Under the pieces are notes generated by a model, which saw nothing but the letters and a program-made list of their open reading frames with translations, was not told where the DNA came from and did not search any database. This document shows, in pieces, positions 54,480 to 64,000 of a stretch of 64,000 nucleotides of DNA. Each line of letters begins with the position of its first letter. Position 1 is the first letter of the stretch. The stretch is from Schistocerca nitens. Lineage: Eukaryota > Arthropoda > Insecta > Orthoptera > Acrididae. Position numbers and translations under genes: made by a program. The stretch lies in the NCBI RefSeq assembly GCF_023898315.1, contig NC_064622.1:163576178-163640177 (forward strand), in the 5' to 3' direction.

Positions 54480-54930
54480 AAGTTAGACAGCGTTCCGTAA
54501 GCCACACTAGTCCGCCCTGTTTTGGAGTACTGCTGCGCGGTCTGGGATCCTTACCAGATAGGATTAACGGAATAAGTTCAAAGAAGAGCAACACGTTTTG
54601 TACTATCGCGAAATATGGGAGAGAGTGTCACAGACATGATAAACGGTTAGTGGTGGACACTATTAAAACAAAGTTGTTTTTCGTTGTGGCGGAATCTTCT
54701 CACGAAGTATAAACCACCAACCTTCCTCTCCGAATGCGAAAATATTTTGTTGACGCCAACCTACATAGGGAGAAACGACCATCATAATAAAATAAGGGAA
54801 ATCAGAGGTCGCACCGTTTTTTCCGCACGCTGTTCGAGAGTGAAGTAATAGAGAATAATTATGAATGTGGTTCGATGTCAGGCACTTAAGTGTGATCTGC
54901 AGAGTATCCACGTAGATGTAGATGCATACC
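54480..54930 (+). pseudogene. Jockey/CR1-like LINE 3' fragment
   Basis: The last part of the ORF and the 3' UTR of the same LINE family as 37035-38625. Visible sense is RPVLEYCCAVWDPYQ-like at 54505-54565, RRATRFVLSRNMGESVTDMI at 54583-54645, the terminal PTYIGRNDHHNKIREIR near 54755-54810 and FFPHAVRE at 54816-54840. The 3' tail follows: GTCAGGCACTTAAGTGTGAT then GTAGATGTAGATGC at 54915-54928. Stops and frameshifts are present. The 5' truncation point is near 54480. Confidence 0.82.
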
Positions 54931-55079
54931 TCCATCAGAAAGTATATTTGATTACAGTGCGGTTAATATCACGGCCGCATTCAGGAATAAATGTGCCCGC
55001 ACCACATTATTACTGTCGTCATACTTTTGGCTACGAACACGTGAATTAAAGTTCTGAAGTTCAGACGCCTCGTCACGGA

Positions 55080-55900
55080 ACGTGGATATCACAGACCTAC
55101 CAACTCTTTAAAGGAGGATAGACTCCGAGCTAAGGGACATCTGACGGCAGTGGGCAATGCCAGTGCAGGCAGAACTTCTTCGGAGCATACTCTTGAACGC
55201 TGATTGTTGAACAATGGGCTCCACAGCAGACGTCTCTGTGTGTTTCTATGTTGACCCAACGACTCGGTAAATTACGAATGCAGTTGGAACGGGCTCACGA
55301 GATTGCACCGGGGGTCAATGGAAACCTGTCACTTGGTCGGATGATTCACGTTCATTGTTACTGCAGACAGACGGTTGTGACCGGATGCGCCGCCATGCAG
55401 GTGAACGATGGCTCGAGGCGTGCACAGCGCAACGGACTCTCACCTGGCCTTTCACGGGATCTGTGGTAGTGATCGGAAGCGCGAATATATCTACGGACTA
55501 TGTGGACCTTATTGCGGACCACCTCCTTCCATTCATGCTTGACGTCTTCCCCGACGGTGATGGCATCTTCCAGCAGCACAACTGTTCCTGTAACAAGGCT
55601 GGAACTGTACCACAGTGGTATGAGGAGCGTGATAGTGAACGCACATTGATGTCTCCGTCACCAAAATCGCATGATGCGGACCACGTGGAGCACACCTGGG
55701 ACTGTACTGGTCACCAGTTCCGTGCTTACAAAGTATCGTCTCGTAATTCACGGGAATTGCGTAGCTTGTGCGTAAGCAACTGGTGTCTCATACATCCAGA
55801 AACTTGCCAAGAACACGTCGAATTCGTGCCACGCATAATCGTTGCTGTATGGCGCTCCAAAGGCACTTAGAAGCGAGCAACACCTCATGACATAAGAATC
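55080..55900 (+). pseudogene. Tc1-like transposase C-terminal fragment
   Basis: Relic of the same Tc1 group as 49170-50487. The frame 55355-55870 reads TDGCDRMRRHAGERW, VDLIADHLLPFMLDVFPDGD, then GIFQQHNCSCNKAG, where the catalytic D of FQQDN is H. It continues to DADHVEHTWDCTGH near the catalytic E (here in HVEHTWD). The first-D region before 55360 is in another frame (GNLSLGRMIHVHCYCRQT instead of the usual FSDES block). No terminal repeats were identified. Inactive. Confidence 0.72.
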
Positions 55901-55929
55901 GGTGCAGCATTACTGAGGCGGTAATGTCC

Positions 55930-56850
55930 TGTTGCCGCACTCGCTATTAACCAGGCATATCGACGGGAAGGCAATGTCCCTACTGACTCACTGACTTGTC
56001 ATCCAGCCCAAATCGCTAAGGATACGAACTTGAGATCTGGACAGGCTGTGAATCTTATACTGCAGGCATCGTTTAAGAAAGGATTGTTCGAAATTTCACT
56101 CCTAAGGGGATGAAAGGCTTTTTGAAAATATGTCGAAAACTGGGATTTGGTTTCCCAGTCAGAAATTAAAAAAAATATGTTTCAACATTTTTTGTAAATT
56201 CAAGCACTAAGCAGGTGGTAAAACAGGAAGTGAAAGGCTTTTTGAAAATAAACTATTATTAAAGAAACTACTAAATCAATTCAAAGCAACATCTATAAAA
56301 ATTGGTATTTGTCTTCTCGCCTGAAAAAAAAAAGTTTATCACTGTTTTTGGAAATTCAAACCCTAAGGATGTGACATAGAGGATGAAAAGTTTTACGACA
56401 TTTTTCGTTAAGAAAGCACTTTCAAAGCTAAATCTACGAAAATTTATATTTGTCTTCTATGTTAGAAATAAAAAAGACATATTTGTTTTACAGCTTTTGG
56501 AAATTGAACGCCTAAGGGGGGTGAAATAGGGTATGAAAATTTTTAAACAATTGTTTATTTATATGAAAAATTTTAAAGCTAAATCTATGAAAATTGGTAT
56601 TTCACTTCTCGGTTAAATGTAAAGAAATGTGTATTAGGGATGATCATTTCTGTGAAAATACCCCCGTAAGAACGCGAAAGGCATTCTTTGGTCAGAAGTA
56701 TGTTTGGAAAAGACTAGGCTCTTATGGCCTTAATTAGTATGAAAAGTTTAGATGATGCAATTTGTGAACAACATAAAAATTACATTAGAGACAAACAACA
56801 AGATCTGGAGATCTCATACACTCTATGCGAGCGAAGCAGTGAGAGCTGAA
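55930..56850 (+). repeat. Periodic interspersed repeat, copy 1
   Basis: About 920 bp starting at GGGAAGGCAATGTCCCTACT. It contains repeated modules of roughly 130-150 bp with CTAAGGGGATGAAA-like and ATGAAAATTGGTATTT-like blocks, and ends GCGAGCGAAGCAGTGAGAGC. A second copy follows at 56888. I know similar repeats from other arthropods but not their class. No frame is significant. Confidence 0.65.
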
Positions 56851-56853
56851 CGA

Positions 56854-56856
<3 letters not shown>

Positions 56857-56886
<30 letters not shown>
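56857..56886. repeat. (TA)15 microsatellite
   Basis: Simple TA run between the two copies of the periodic repeat. Confidence 0.95.
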
Positions 56887-56887
<1 letters not shown>

Positions 56888-56889
<2 letters not shown>

Positions 56890-57612
56890 GGGAATGCCCT
56901 GACTCACTAGCTGACTCTTTGTCGCCCAGCCCAAAACCGGTAAGGACGGAAACTTGAAATTTGGAGAGGGTGTTGACCTTACACTGTAGGCGTCTTTTAA
57001 GAAGGGATTTTTCGGAATTCCAACCCTAAGGGTGCAATTCCGAAGGTAGACCTATGAAAATTAGTATATAATTTCTAGGTCAAAAATAAAATGGGTGAAA
57101 GTATTTTAAATAAATTATTTAAAAAATATTGAAGTATTTTTAAAGCTACATCTATCAAAATTGGTATCTGACTTCTCGTGTCTAAGAAAAAAAAAATCTC
57201 TGTGTCAATGTTTTTTGAAATTCAACCACTACGGGGGTGCAATAGAGGATGAAATGTTTTATGAAAATATTTCAATATAAAAGCATTTTTAAAGCTGAAT
57301 CTATGAAAATTTCCCTTGTCGGTTAGATATAAAGAAGTATGTATTTAGGGATGAAAGTTTCTATCCAAATATCTCCATAAGAACGCAAAGGGCATGACTA
57401 ACAGGAACCTTAGACTCCAGAAACCAAAATCGCTTTTTGGTCAGCAGCACATTAGGAAAAGACAATGCTTCTATAATTTAAATTTGCGTGGAAAGTTAAG
57501 AAGGTGCGGCAGTTTGTGAATAACATAAAAATTCCATTGAAGAAAGAAAAAAAAATCTGTGCAGACCATACAGCCCACGCGAGCGTATCAGCGGTCGCTA
57601 AACTAGTCGTGT
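56888..57612 (+). repeat. Periodic interspersed repeat, copy 2
   Basis: Same orientation as copy 1. It begins GGGAATGCCCTGACTCACTA and ends CACGCGAGCGTATCAGCGGT then CGCTAAACTAGT. Internal blocks match copy 1 (GTAGGCGTCTTTTAAGAAGG with GCAGGCATCGTTTAAGAAAG). Confidence 0.65.
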
Positions 57613-57789
57613 AAAACCTTAGGAGGCTGTTTACAGACACTACCGTTGTGTAGAGGGATGTAACCGTTAGAACCTAAATGTTAACTTAGAGACACGTGTC
57701 GATAATAAGCACCAGGTGCAAAAATTGCCTACTGAATTTACTGAATAAATGCACAGTAATTCGCGTAAGAAGTAACTAAGAAAGGTCCT

Positions 57790-58450
57790 ATACCATCTGG
57801 ATACGCAATCGGCAATAATAACTGGAATCAGTCACAGCATTCATGTATCTAGGAACTTCTTTCCAGAGCGATTAAATGAAACGGCTTCTTAAGTTCAGCC
57901 GTGGTAAAGGCAGATGCCAGGCTCAGAAAAGTTGGAAGGGTGCTGAAGAAGTGGAATTCAAACCACAAATACATCGCTTACAGACCCTCTCCCGATCATT
58001 TCTTGAAAATTGTTTGTCAAAAATGGTTCAAATGGCTCTGAGCACTATGGGACTCAACTGCTGTGGTCATCAGTCCCCTAGAACTTAGAACTACTTAAAC
58101 CTAACTAACCTAAGGACATCACACACATCCATGCCCGAGGCAGGATTCGAACCTGCGACCGTAGCAGTCCCACGGTTCCGGACTGCGCGCCTAGAACCGC
58201 GAGACCACCGCGGCCGGCAAATTTGTTTGTCAGTAAGGGACCTGTACCAAGTTAGATTAACGGAAGAGATAGAGATGATTTAAAGAAAAGCTATACGATT
58301 CAAGCCGGAAGTGTTTAGTGAGAGTGAGATTGTCGCGAAATGCCTAGGAACCTCTAATGGCAGACACGACAACGGGGTTATGCTCACAAAATCCCCACAG
58401 CCCACGTTCCAAACTGGTGTCAGAAGAATGTGCTAGTCAGAATGTGTATC
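57790..58450 (+). pseudogene. LINE fragment, thumb and C-terminal region
   Basis: Degraded coding sense for a jockey/CR1-like LINE. It shows TAFMYLGTSFQSD near 57834-57872, GKADARLRKVGRVLKK-like sense in mixed frames to about 57950, then, after the SINE, VRDLYQVRLTEEIEMI at 58230-58280 and RKAIRFKPEVFSESE at 58285-58330. The order matches the FADDAVVY-type LINEs. It is interrupted by the SINE at 58020-58222. Multiple stops; both ends uncertain. Confidence 0.6.
58020..58222 (-). mobile_element. SINE, Leu-like head, in LINE
   Basis: Reverse copy with duplication TTGTTTGTCA at 58010-58019 and 58223-58232. Confidence 0.92.
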
Positions 58451-58459
58451 AGAGATTGC

Positions 58460-60100
58460 GGCTATCACTGAAACAACCGAATTTCGATTACACGGGTTTT
58501 CATCATCTCCAGTTTAAACTGACTGTTAAAAGCGTTGGAAATAACTGGTTTCCGAAATAATTGATTTTCGGTTTTTTATTGCTTTTACTTCCAGAAATAA
58601 AATCAGTTACCTAACAAAAATTGAAATGTCTTAAGACTCCCTGAGACTTCAAGATAGATAGAACCAAAGTATCAAATAATGTAAGTAAATAAAAGAAAAT
58701 TGATTCGTTCACCATTCACAGCTTTTCTCTAGAAGTTATGAGATGCTGACTACTACCAAAAAATCATCAGTGTTTCAAATTTTTTGAGGTTCTGCTCAAA
58801 AATCGTGTTGTATTCGAGGAAGACTTTTTAGTTTTTAAATAAAACTTTTTTTAGAAAATAGGTAGCTTTTATTTCTAAAATTTCCATTGCTTTGAAATAT
58901 TGAGTTGTTATAGAAAATGGGAAAAGGGATCAATGCATTTCGATAACAATTCCGACAGTTATAAGAGAACAACAACACATGACTTAAGAAACTACTCCAT
59001 TACTGACACAACAGTTTACCTGTTATCGTATGGCAGTCCCCCCTTAACCCCCCCCCCCCCCCCCTCCCGGCTTCGGTAGTTTCTCAACACAAATTTTACA
59101 CAAAAGCTTATTGTTTGTCGACCATTTCTATGAAATAATTAAAGAGAAACAAAATACGGCAACAGTAATAAATTAAAAACTTAACGCTACTTTCAAGGTT
59201 AATAATAAAAACAGGAAGTAACTGATCTGCTGCCAGTATCGAAGTAATATGATTTTATCTACTTGTAGCACTTGGGACAAATCAGAGAGCCCCATCTTCA
59301 ATTTTCACTCTTTATCGCTGACTGTTCGTAATGCCCAAACAGTGATATGATCCTCAAATACTGCGTTTTAACTTTGTTTCCTCGTCCTGTTAGTGGCCTA
59401 CTATTTTAAAGCACTCTATCCTTAATTTGGTGCTGTTATATTCACTTGTGATGTGTTCGTGCCGTTCAAACGAAAAAGTTTAGCACCCCTGCTATAGCAA
59501 GTTTATATACGGGTAAACTTTCTCCTGTTTACTCCAAAGAGAGGACCACTGGAAGTTCTCTTTGGTCATCACGCGATCATGAAGTAGGGGAAGTGGTCTA
59601 GTGGGGCCTGATAGTTAGTTTCCGAAAGGAATAGAGCTTTACTTTCAGCATCCTTTACCTCCCAAGAGCAGTGATCCTTTGGTTTTTTGGGAGCAGAGGA
59701 AAAAGTACTCCCCAGGCTTGCCGTTTCTAGCCCGAAAATACTTGTCTTTGGTGGAGAGTTCAGTGGCTTCTGAAATATTTGTATGACCTTTGAATGACAT
59801 TGTTTCTGAGTAAATGAGACGTCTTACAGATCAACGGGTTTTTTACCCAGTTATTAGTAAAAAATTTAAAACAAGCCTGTTTTAACCGAGACTATAAGAA
59901 ATCGGAAAAATATCGGTTACTCAGATCTAAAATACAGATAACGGTTTTAACCGGTCGTTTTTCCCGTCTCTACTGTGTACTACATACCATTTCCAGACCA
60001 CGTTCTGGGCTCCATGCCACCATGAAGGATGTTACCCTTGTTTAATCAGCCATTTCGTATTCCTCCGGACAGCTAGTGCAGCGCAGCGCACCGGATACCG
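58460..60100. other. AT-rich region, possible hAT-like right end near 59975
   Basis: No gene is seen. The stretch AACGGTTTTAACCGGTCGTT then TTCCCGTCTCTACTG (59940-59975) has the look of a hAT terminal repeat in reverse. A vaguely similar GTTAAAAGCGTTGGAAATAACTGG near 58523-58550 might be the other end. I found no 8-bp duplication, so this is only a suggestion. Confidence 0.3.
59048..59064. repeat. C17 homopolymer
   Basis: An uninterrupted run of 17 C, followed by T and CCC. Confidence 0.95.
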
Positions 60101-60628
60101 CCTATGTGGCTTGAAAATATAAGTCAAAGTTACTGACTGCTAGTCTGGAGCTGTGAGTGAGGCGTCCTGGTTGTGTCCACGTGTCTCGGTCCGCAGTGTG
60201 CTGCTCTCCGGAATAACCACTGCTCATACAATGTAAGCTTCCACAGCTGGTACTGACGTCACTTAAAACTTCCGGGCTCGATGTATAAAACTTTCTCCTC
60301 GCGTTTCCTCTTCGACTGCGGGAGACATCTTCAGGGGTAGAGTGGCGAACTGAAACGAGAACCCGAGGAAGAGCCGAATATATGCGGATAACACCTTCCT
60401 CTTTTCTGTTAAAATTATTAGGGTGTTTATAAATTGCAATACCCTCTCTATAAATATGGGCATGATAATGCAACGTTTTCGATATGATACTCGTCTCAGT
60501 GAATTTTATTTCATGAACACTCTCTCGGCAAAGACGTTCCGCTACGAACGATTTAGTCTTATGTTCCAGGCGGCAACTCTTCTTGTTTCTTACCAGATGG
60601 ATGTGTACACTTCTTCTTGTGGTACCTA

Positions 60629-62262
60629 TACAGGGTGAGTCACCTAACATTACCGCTGGATATATTTCGTAAACCACATCAAATACTGACGAATCGATTC
60701 CACAGACCGAACGTCAGGAGAGGGGCTAGTGTAATTGGTTAATACAAACCATAAAAAAATGCACGGGAGTATGTTTTTTAACACAAACCTACGTTTTTTT
60801 TTTAAATGGAACCCCATTAGTTTTGTTAGCACATCTGAACATATAAACAAATACGTAATCAGTGCCGTTTGTTGTATTGTAAAATGTTAATTACATCCGG
60901 AGATATTGTAACCTAAATTTGACGCTTGAGTACCACTCTTCCGCGGTTTTATCGTGTGTATCGGAGAGCACCGAATTACGTAGGGATCCAAAGGGAACGG
61001 TGATGGACCTTAGGTACAGAAGAGACTGGAACAGCATATTACGTCCACATGCTAACACCTTTTTATTGGTCTTTTTCACTGACGCACATGTACATTACCA
61101 TGAGGGGTGATGTATACGTACACACGTGGTTTCCGTTTTCAATTACGGAGTGGAGTAGAGTGTGTCCCGACATGTCAGGCCAATAGATGTTCAATGTGGT
61201 GGCCATCATTTGCTGCACACAATTGCAATCTCTGGCGTAATGAATGTGGTACACGCCGCAGTACATCTGGTGTAATGTCGCCGCAGGCTGCCACAATACG
61301 TTGTTTCATATCCTCTGGGGTTGTAGGAACATAACGGTACACATTCTCCTTTAACGTACCCCACGGAAAGAAGTCCAGAGGTGTAAGATCAGGAGAACGG
61401 GCTGGCCAATTTATGCGTCCTCCACGTCCTATGAAACACACGTCGAACATCCTATCAAGGGTCAGCCTAGTGTTAATTGCGGAATGTGCAGGTGCACCAT
61501 CATGCTGATACCACATACGTCGACGCGTTTCCAGTGGGACATTTTCGAGCAACGTTGGCAGATCATTCTGTAGAAACGCGATGTATGTTGCAGCTGTTTG
61601 GGCCCCTGCAATGAAGTGAGTACCAATGAGGTGGTCGCCAATGATTCCGCACCATACATTTACAGTCCACGGTCGCTGTCGCTCTACCTGTCTGAGCCAG
61701 CGAGGATTGTCCACGGACCAGTAATGCATGTTCCGTAGATTCACTGCCCCGTGGTTTGTGAAACCCGCTTCATCGGTAAACAGGTAGAACTGCAACGCAT
61801 TCTCTGTTAATGCCCATTGACAGAGTTGCACTCGATGATTAAAGTCATCACCATGTAATTGCAGATATAGCGACACATGAAACGGGTGGAAGCGGCGACG
61901 ATGCAGTATGCGCATGACACTACTTTGACTCAGTCCACCGGCTCTCGCAATGTCCCGTGTACTCAAGCGTCAACTTTAGGTTACAATATCTCGGGATGTA
62001 ATTAACATTTTACAATGCAACAAACGGCACTGATTACGTATTTGTTTATATGTTCAGATGTGCTAAAAAAAACTAACGTGGTTCCATTTAAAAAAAACCT
62101 AGGTTTGTGGTAAAAAACATACTTCCGTGCATTTTTGTATGGTTTGTATTAAACAATTACACTAGCCCCTCTCCTCACGTTCGGTCTGTGGAATCGGTTC
62201 GTCAGTATTTGATGTGGTTTACGAAATATATCCGGCGGTAACGTTAGGTGACTCACCCTGTA
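60629..62262 (-). mobile_element. DD41D Tc1/mariner transposon with about 305-bp TIRs
   Basis: A 1634-bp element beginning TACAGGGTGAGTCACCTAAC and ending with its complement, flanked by TA at 60627-60628 and 62263-62264. The left (60629-60933) and right (61959-62262) repeats are nearly identical over about 305 bp, far longer than the 20-30 bp usual for mariner. Removing the element and one TA rejoins the Penelope GIY-YIG sense. Confidence 0.92.
61175..61966 (-). pseudogene. DD41D transposase, N-terminally truncated
   Basis: A 264-codon open frame on the minus strand without a good start. It opens at the inner edge of the right terminal repeat (STRDIARAGGLSQSSVMRIL is the second HTH), and the expected first HTH (about 80-100 residues) is missing. 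The catalytic residues are intact: YLFTDEAGFTNHGAVNLRNM (D), WYQHDGAPAHSAIN (D) and SPDLTPLDFFPWG (D), with 41 residues between the last two. The frame continues to the end (HHIEHLLA) with no stop. Compared with 20630-21310 the core is better preserved. The long TIR seems to have replaced the N-terminal coding part, so the enzyme may lack its first DNA-binding helices. Confidence 0.88.
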
Positions 62263-62500
62263 TAAAACAAAACACAAGTACAAGGAATTTTATATACATC
62301 CATTGTAGCAGAAAGATATCCATTCTTTTTTCTTTCTGGTGAGCCTGAAGGGAGTTTCCACACCACACACGGTCGACACCTTCCCAGTGCGATATGTAAT
62401 CGTACTGACGAACGGAAGGAAAACTTTCCCCTTGGGCGGCCGCCTGATTGTCTCCCTAGGGCGAAGCGCTCGATCTATCCCCTAGTTCGGAAAACCGTTC

Positions 62501-62792
62501 TTCCTGAATGTCGACCGTTGAAGTTCAAGCTCATATTTTAAAAAAGTTGGTTCACAAATTTTGTGCGCTCCGTCCGTCAAGTTTTGAATCACACCTCTTT
62601 TTTGTGTGGAGTCGTGGTCAGAATCTTTGTGCAGGTGACGGAGAGGAAACGTTAGGAGAAAGTTTTAGACATGGGCCGCGGCCTATTAACCCGGAAGTTT
62701 CAAGTGAAATAATCACCGCGTTTCGAACTGCAGTCTGGTACAAACCGCCCTCCGCCGCAGAGTAAACGCTGACGACTCACAACGATACTCAC
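62501..62792. other. No recognised feature
   Basis: An 85-codon + strand frame without known motifs; treated as intron of the candidate host gene. Confidence 0.4.
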
Positions 62793-62865
62793 ATTCCGGT
62801 GCACTGACAAATCGTTCATAGACGTCATCGTGGTCGATACTGAGGTCCACACACTGGTAATCCAC
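62793..62865 (-). CDS. Candidate host-gene exon A
   Basis: 73 nt on the minus strand. The acceptor is ATGTTCGCAG before 62865 and the donor GTGAGTATCG after 62793. Frame 1 encodes VDYQCVDLSIDHDDVYERFV then SAPE and leaves one base, the phase needed by exon B (W codon across the junction). A second frame is also open, but it would end in the wrong phase for exon B. The residues are acidic and hydrophilic, like an extracellular or cytosolic loop. Short and unidentified; the call depends on the three-exon phase agreement. Upstream exons would lie beyond 62.9 kb or outside the window. Confidence 0.6.
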
Positions 62866-63059
62866 CTGCGAACATGACGCTCATGTAAGATATATTATAA
62901 AAGAAATCAAAGTTGGCAGCTGCAATTGCTTTTCTAATATGTATATCACCACCACCACCATCAAGTATTGCATTAACGGAACTTAACGGTGTACAGCAGA
63001 AAAACAAAAGAAATAAACACATTAAAAAAGGAGAAATAGTTGCATTCTATGAAAACATT
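62866..63059. other. Flank between exon A and LINE
   Basis: AT-rich with a short CACCACCACCA run near 62947. The LINE sense starts near 63100. Confidence 0.4.
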
Positions 63060-64000
63060 ATGGAAGAACACATTGCGAAAGCCCAACAACAAAGGAAGGT
63101 AAGTCAGTCACAACAGAGGACTACTGTAGAGTGTGAGTGTTCATCGGAGGTGAGGGTATCATCTGGAGTGCCCCAGGGAAGTGTGGTAGGTCCGCTGTTG
63201 TTTTGTATCTACATAAATGATCTTTTGGATAGGGTGGATAGTAATGTGCGGCTGTTTGCTGATGATGCTGTGGTGTACGGGAAGGTGTCATCGTTGAGTG
63301 ACTGTAGGAGGATACAAGATGACTTGGACAAGATATGTGATTGGTGTAAAGAATGGCAGCTAACTCTAAATATAGATAAATGTAAATTAATGCAGATGAT
63401 TAGGAAAAAGTATCCCGTAATGTTTGAATACTCCATTAGTAGTGTAGCGCTTGACACAGTCACGTCGATTAAATATTTGGGCGTAACATTGCAGAGCGAT
63501 ATGAAGTGGGACAAGCATGTAATGACAGTTGTGGGGAAGGCGGATAGTCGTCTTCGGTTCATTGGTAGAATTTTCGGAAGATGTGGTTCATCTGTAAAGG
63601 AGATCGCTTATAAAACACTAATACGACCTATTCTTGAGTACTGCTCGAGCGTTTGGGATCCCTATCAGGTCGGATTGAGGGAGGACATTGAAGCAATTCA
63701 GAGGCGGGCTGCTAGATTTGTTACTGGTAGGTTTGATCATCACGCGAGTGTTACGGAAATGCTTGAGGAACTCGGGTGGGAGTCTCTGGAGGAAAGGAGG
63801 CGTTCTTTTCGTGAATCGCTACTGAGGAAATTTAGAGAACCATCATTTGAGGCTGACTGCAGTACAATTTTACTGCCGCCAACTTACATTTCGCGGAAAG
63901 ACCACCAAGATAAGGTAAGAGAGATTAGGGCTCGTACAGAAGCATATAGGCAGTCATTTTTCCGTCGTTCTGTTTGGGAGTGGAACAGGGAGAGAAGATG
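63060..64000 (+). CDS. Jockey/CR1-like LINE reverse transcriptase, open to window end
   Basis: An uninterrupted + strand frame of more than 310 codons that runs off the window, so no stop is visible. From about 63155 it reads SGVPQGSVVGPLLFCIYIND (motif B), RLFADDAVVYGKV (catalytic FADD), WCKEWQLTLNIDKCKLMQ, IKYLGVTLQSDMKWDKHV (thumb), LRFIGRIFGRCGSS, LIRPILEYCSSVWDPYQ, IQRRAARFVTGRFDHHASVT, EERRRSFRESLLRKF and RTEAYRQSFFRRSVWEWN. I take ATG at 63060 as the first in-frame start, but true LINE homology begins near 63105-63140, where the copy is 5'-truncated. No stop or frameshift occurs, unlike the related copy at 31158-33474, so this is the youngest LINE here. Confidence 0.9.
   Translation, partial: MEEHIAKAQQQRKVSQSQQRTTVECECSSEVRVSSGVPQGSVVGPLLFCIYINDLLDRVDSNVRLFADDAVVYGKVSSLSDCRRIQDDLDKICDWCKEWQLTLNIDKCKLMQMIRKKYPVMFEYSISSVALDTVTSIKYLGVTLQSDMKWDKHVMTVVGKADSRLRFIGRIFGRCGSSVKEIAYKTLIRPILEYCSSVWDPYQVGLREDIEAIQRRAARFVTGRFDHHASVTEMLEELGWESLEERRRSFRESLLRKFREPSFEADCSTILLPPTYISRKDHQDKVREIRARTEAYRQSFFRRSVWEWNRERR

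Larger units (their letters stand above)
60120..62500 (-). pseudogene. Penelope-like element, GIY-YIG region, split by DD41D transposon
   Basis: Penelope-like retroelements carry an RT followed by a GIY-YIG endonuclease. On the minus strand the linker FLPFVSTITYRTGKVS is at about 62430-62380, then FRLTRKKKEW near 62345, then the endonuclease start VYKIPCTCVLF, just before the DD41D insertion. After the insertion YIGTTRRSVHIHL resumes at 60626. The frame 60677-60102 continues with SCRLEHKTKSFVAER, TSIISKTLHYHAHIYREGIA, IYKHPNNFNRKEEGV (the conserved HPNNFNR tail) and a C-terminal extension. Sense on either side of 60629-62262 fits one domain. A frameshift and a stop lie on the upstream side. 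The RT domain is absent. Confidence 0.85.

Noticed and set aside
58460..59975. Complete hAT element
   Set aside because: Only one plausible end; no 8-bp duplication and no transposase.

Overview
The window looks like nuclear DNA of a large, repeat-rich insect genome, most probably a grasshopper or locust (Schistocerca-like Orthoptera). This rests on the family mix: many copies of one tRNA-derived SINE family, several Tc1/mariner lineages, jockey/CR1-like and RTE-like LINEs, a Ty3/Gypsy element, a Penelope-like element, a Merlin relic and a hAT element. There are no operons, rRNA genes, CRISPR arrays or bacterial features. Most of the sequence is transposable-element DNA at different stages of decay, often one element inside another.

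Layout. 1-4.0 kb: RTE-like LINE fragment, two SINEs, Merlin transposase relic. 4.04-9.26 kb: one full-length Gypsy LTR retrotransposon (two 491-bp LTRs, tRNA-Trp primer-binding site, gag-PR-RT-RH-IN broken by frameshifts, a SINE in the integrase, TGTG target duplication). 9.9-11.8 kb: RTE-like LINE carrying a palindromic insertion. 13.2-17 kb: foldback element with tRNA-like arms, then a Tc1 relic apparently split by a 2.3-kb element with 700-bp inverted repeats. 18.4-19.1 kb: non-autonomous hAT. 20-22 kb: head-to-head SINE dimer and DD41D transposase. 22.7-26.5 kb: two LINE pieces. 27-28.3 kb: long palindrome and another SINE family. 28.4-33.8 kb: Tc1 (DD36E) relic, then a mariner holding a four-level nest (mariner > tRNA-SINE > LINE > Tc1). 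34.3-36.7 kb: Tc1 relic split by a 1.16-kb inverted-repeat element. 37-42.2 kb: three LINE fragments with SINEs and a palindrome. 44.3-52.5 kb: mariner plus four Tc1-like elements with SINE and foldback insertions. 54-58.5 kb: LINE/Tc1 fragments and a two-copy periodic repeat. 60.1-62.5 kb: Penelope GIY-YIG region split by a DD41D element with 305-bp terminal repeats. 63.06-64 kb: a young LINE reverse transcriptase open to the window edge.

Host gene. I find one candidate: three minus-strand exons at 62793-62865, 53863-53939 and 42811-42970. Each has AG/GT borders and the reading phases agree (73, 77 and 160 nt). They encode part of an unidentified, apparently membrane-associated protein. If the model is right, most of the transposons from 43 to 62.8 kb lie in its introns.

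Recurring theme. At least four unrelated palindromic or inverted-repeat elements carry tRNA-like modules in their arms. Two of them have the same 11-12 bp target duplications as the SINEs around them, and one SINE pair forms a head-to-head palindrome. This suggests that palindromic, tRNA-like sequences are being retroposed by LINE machinery. Family names come from remembered protein and repeat patterns; no database search was possible.
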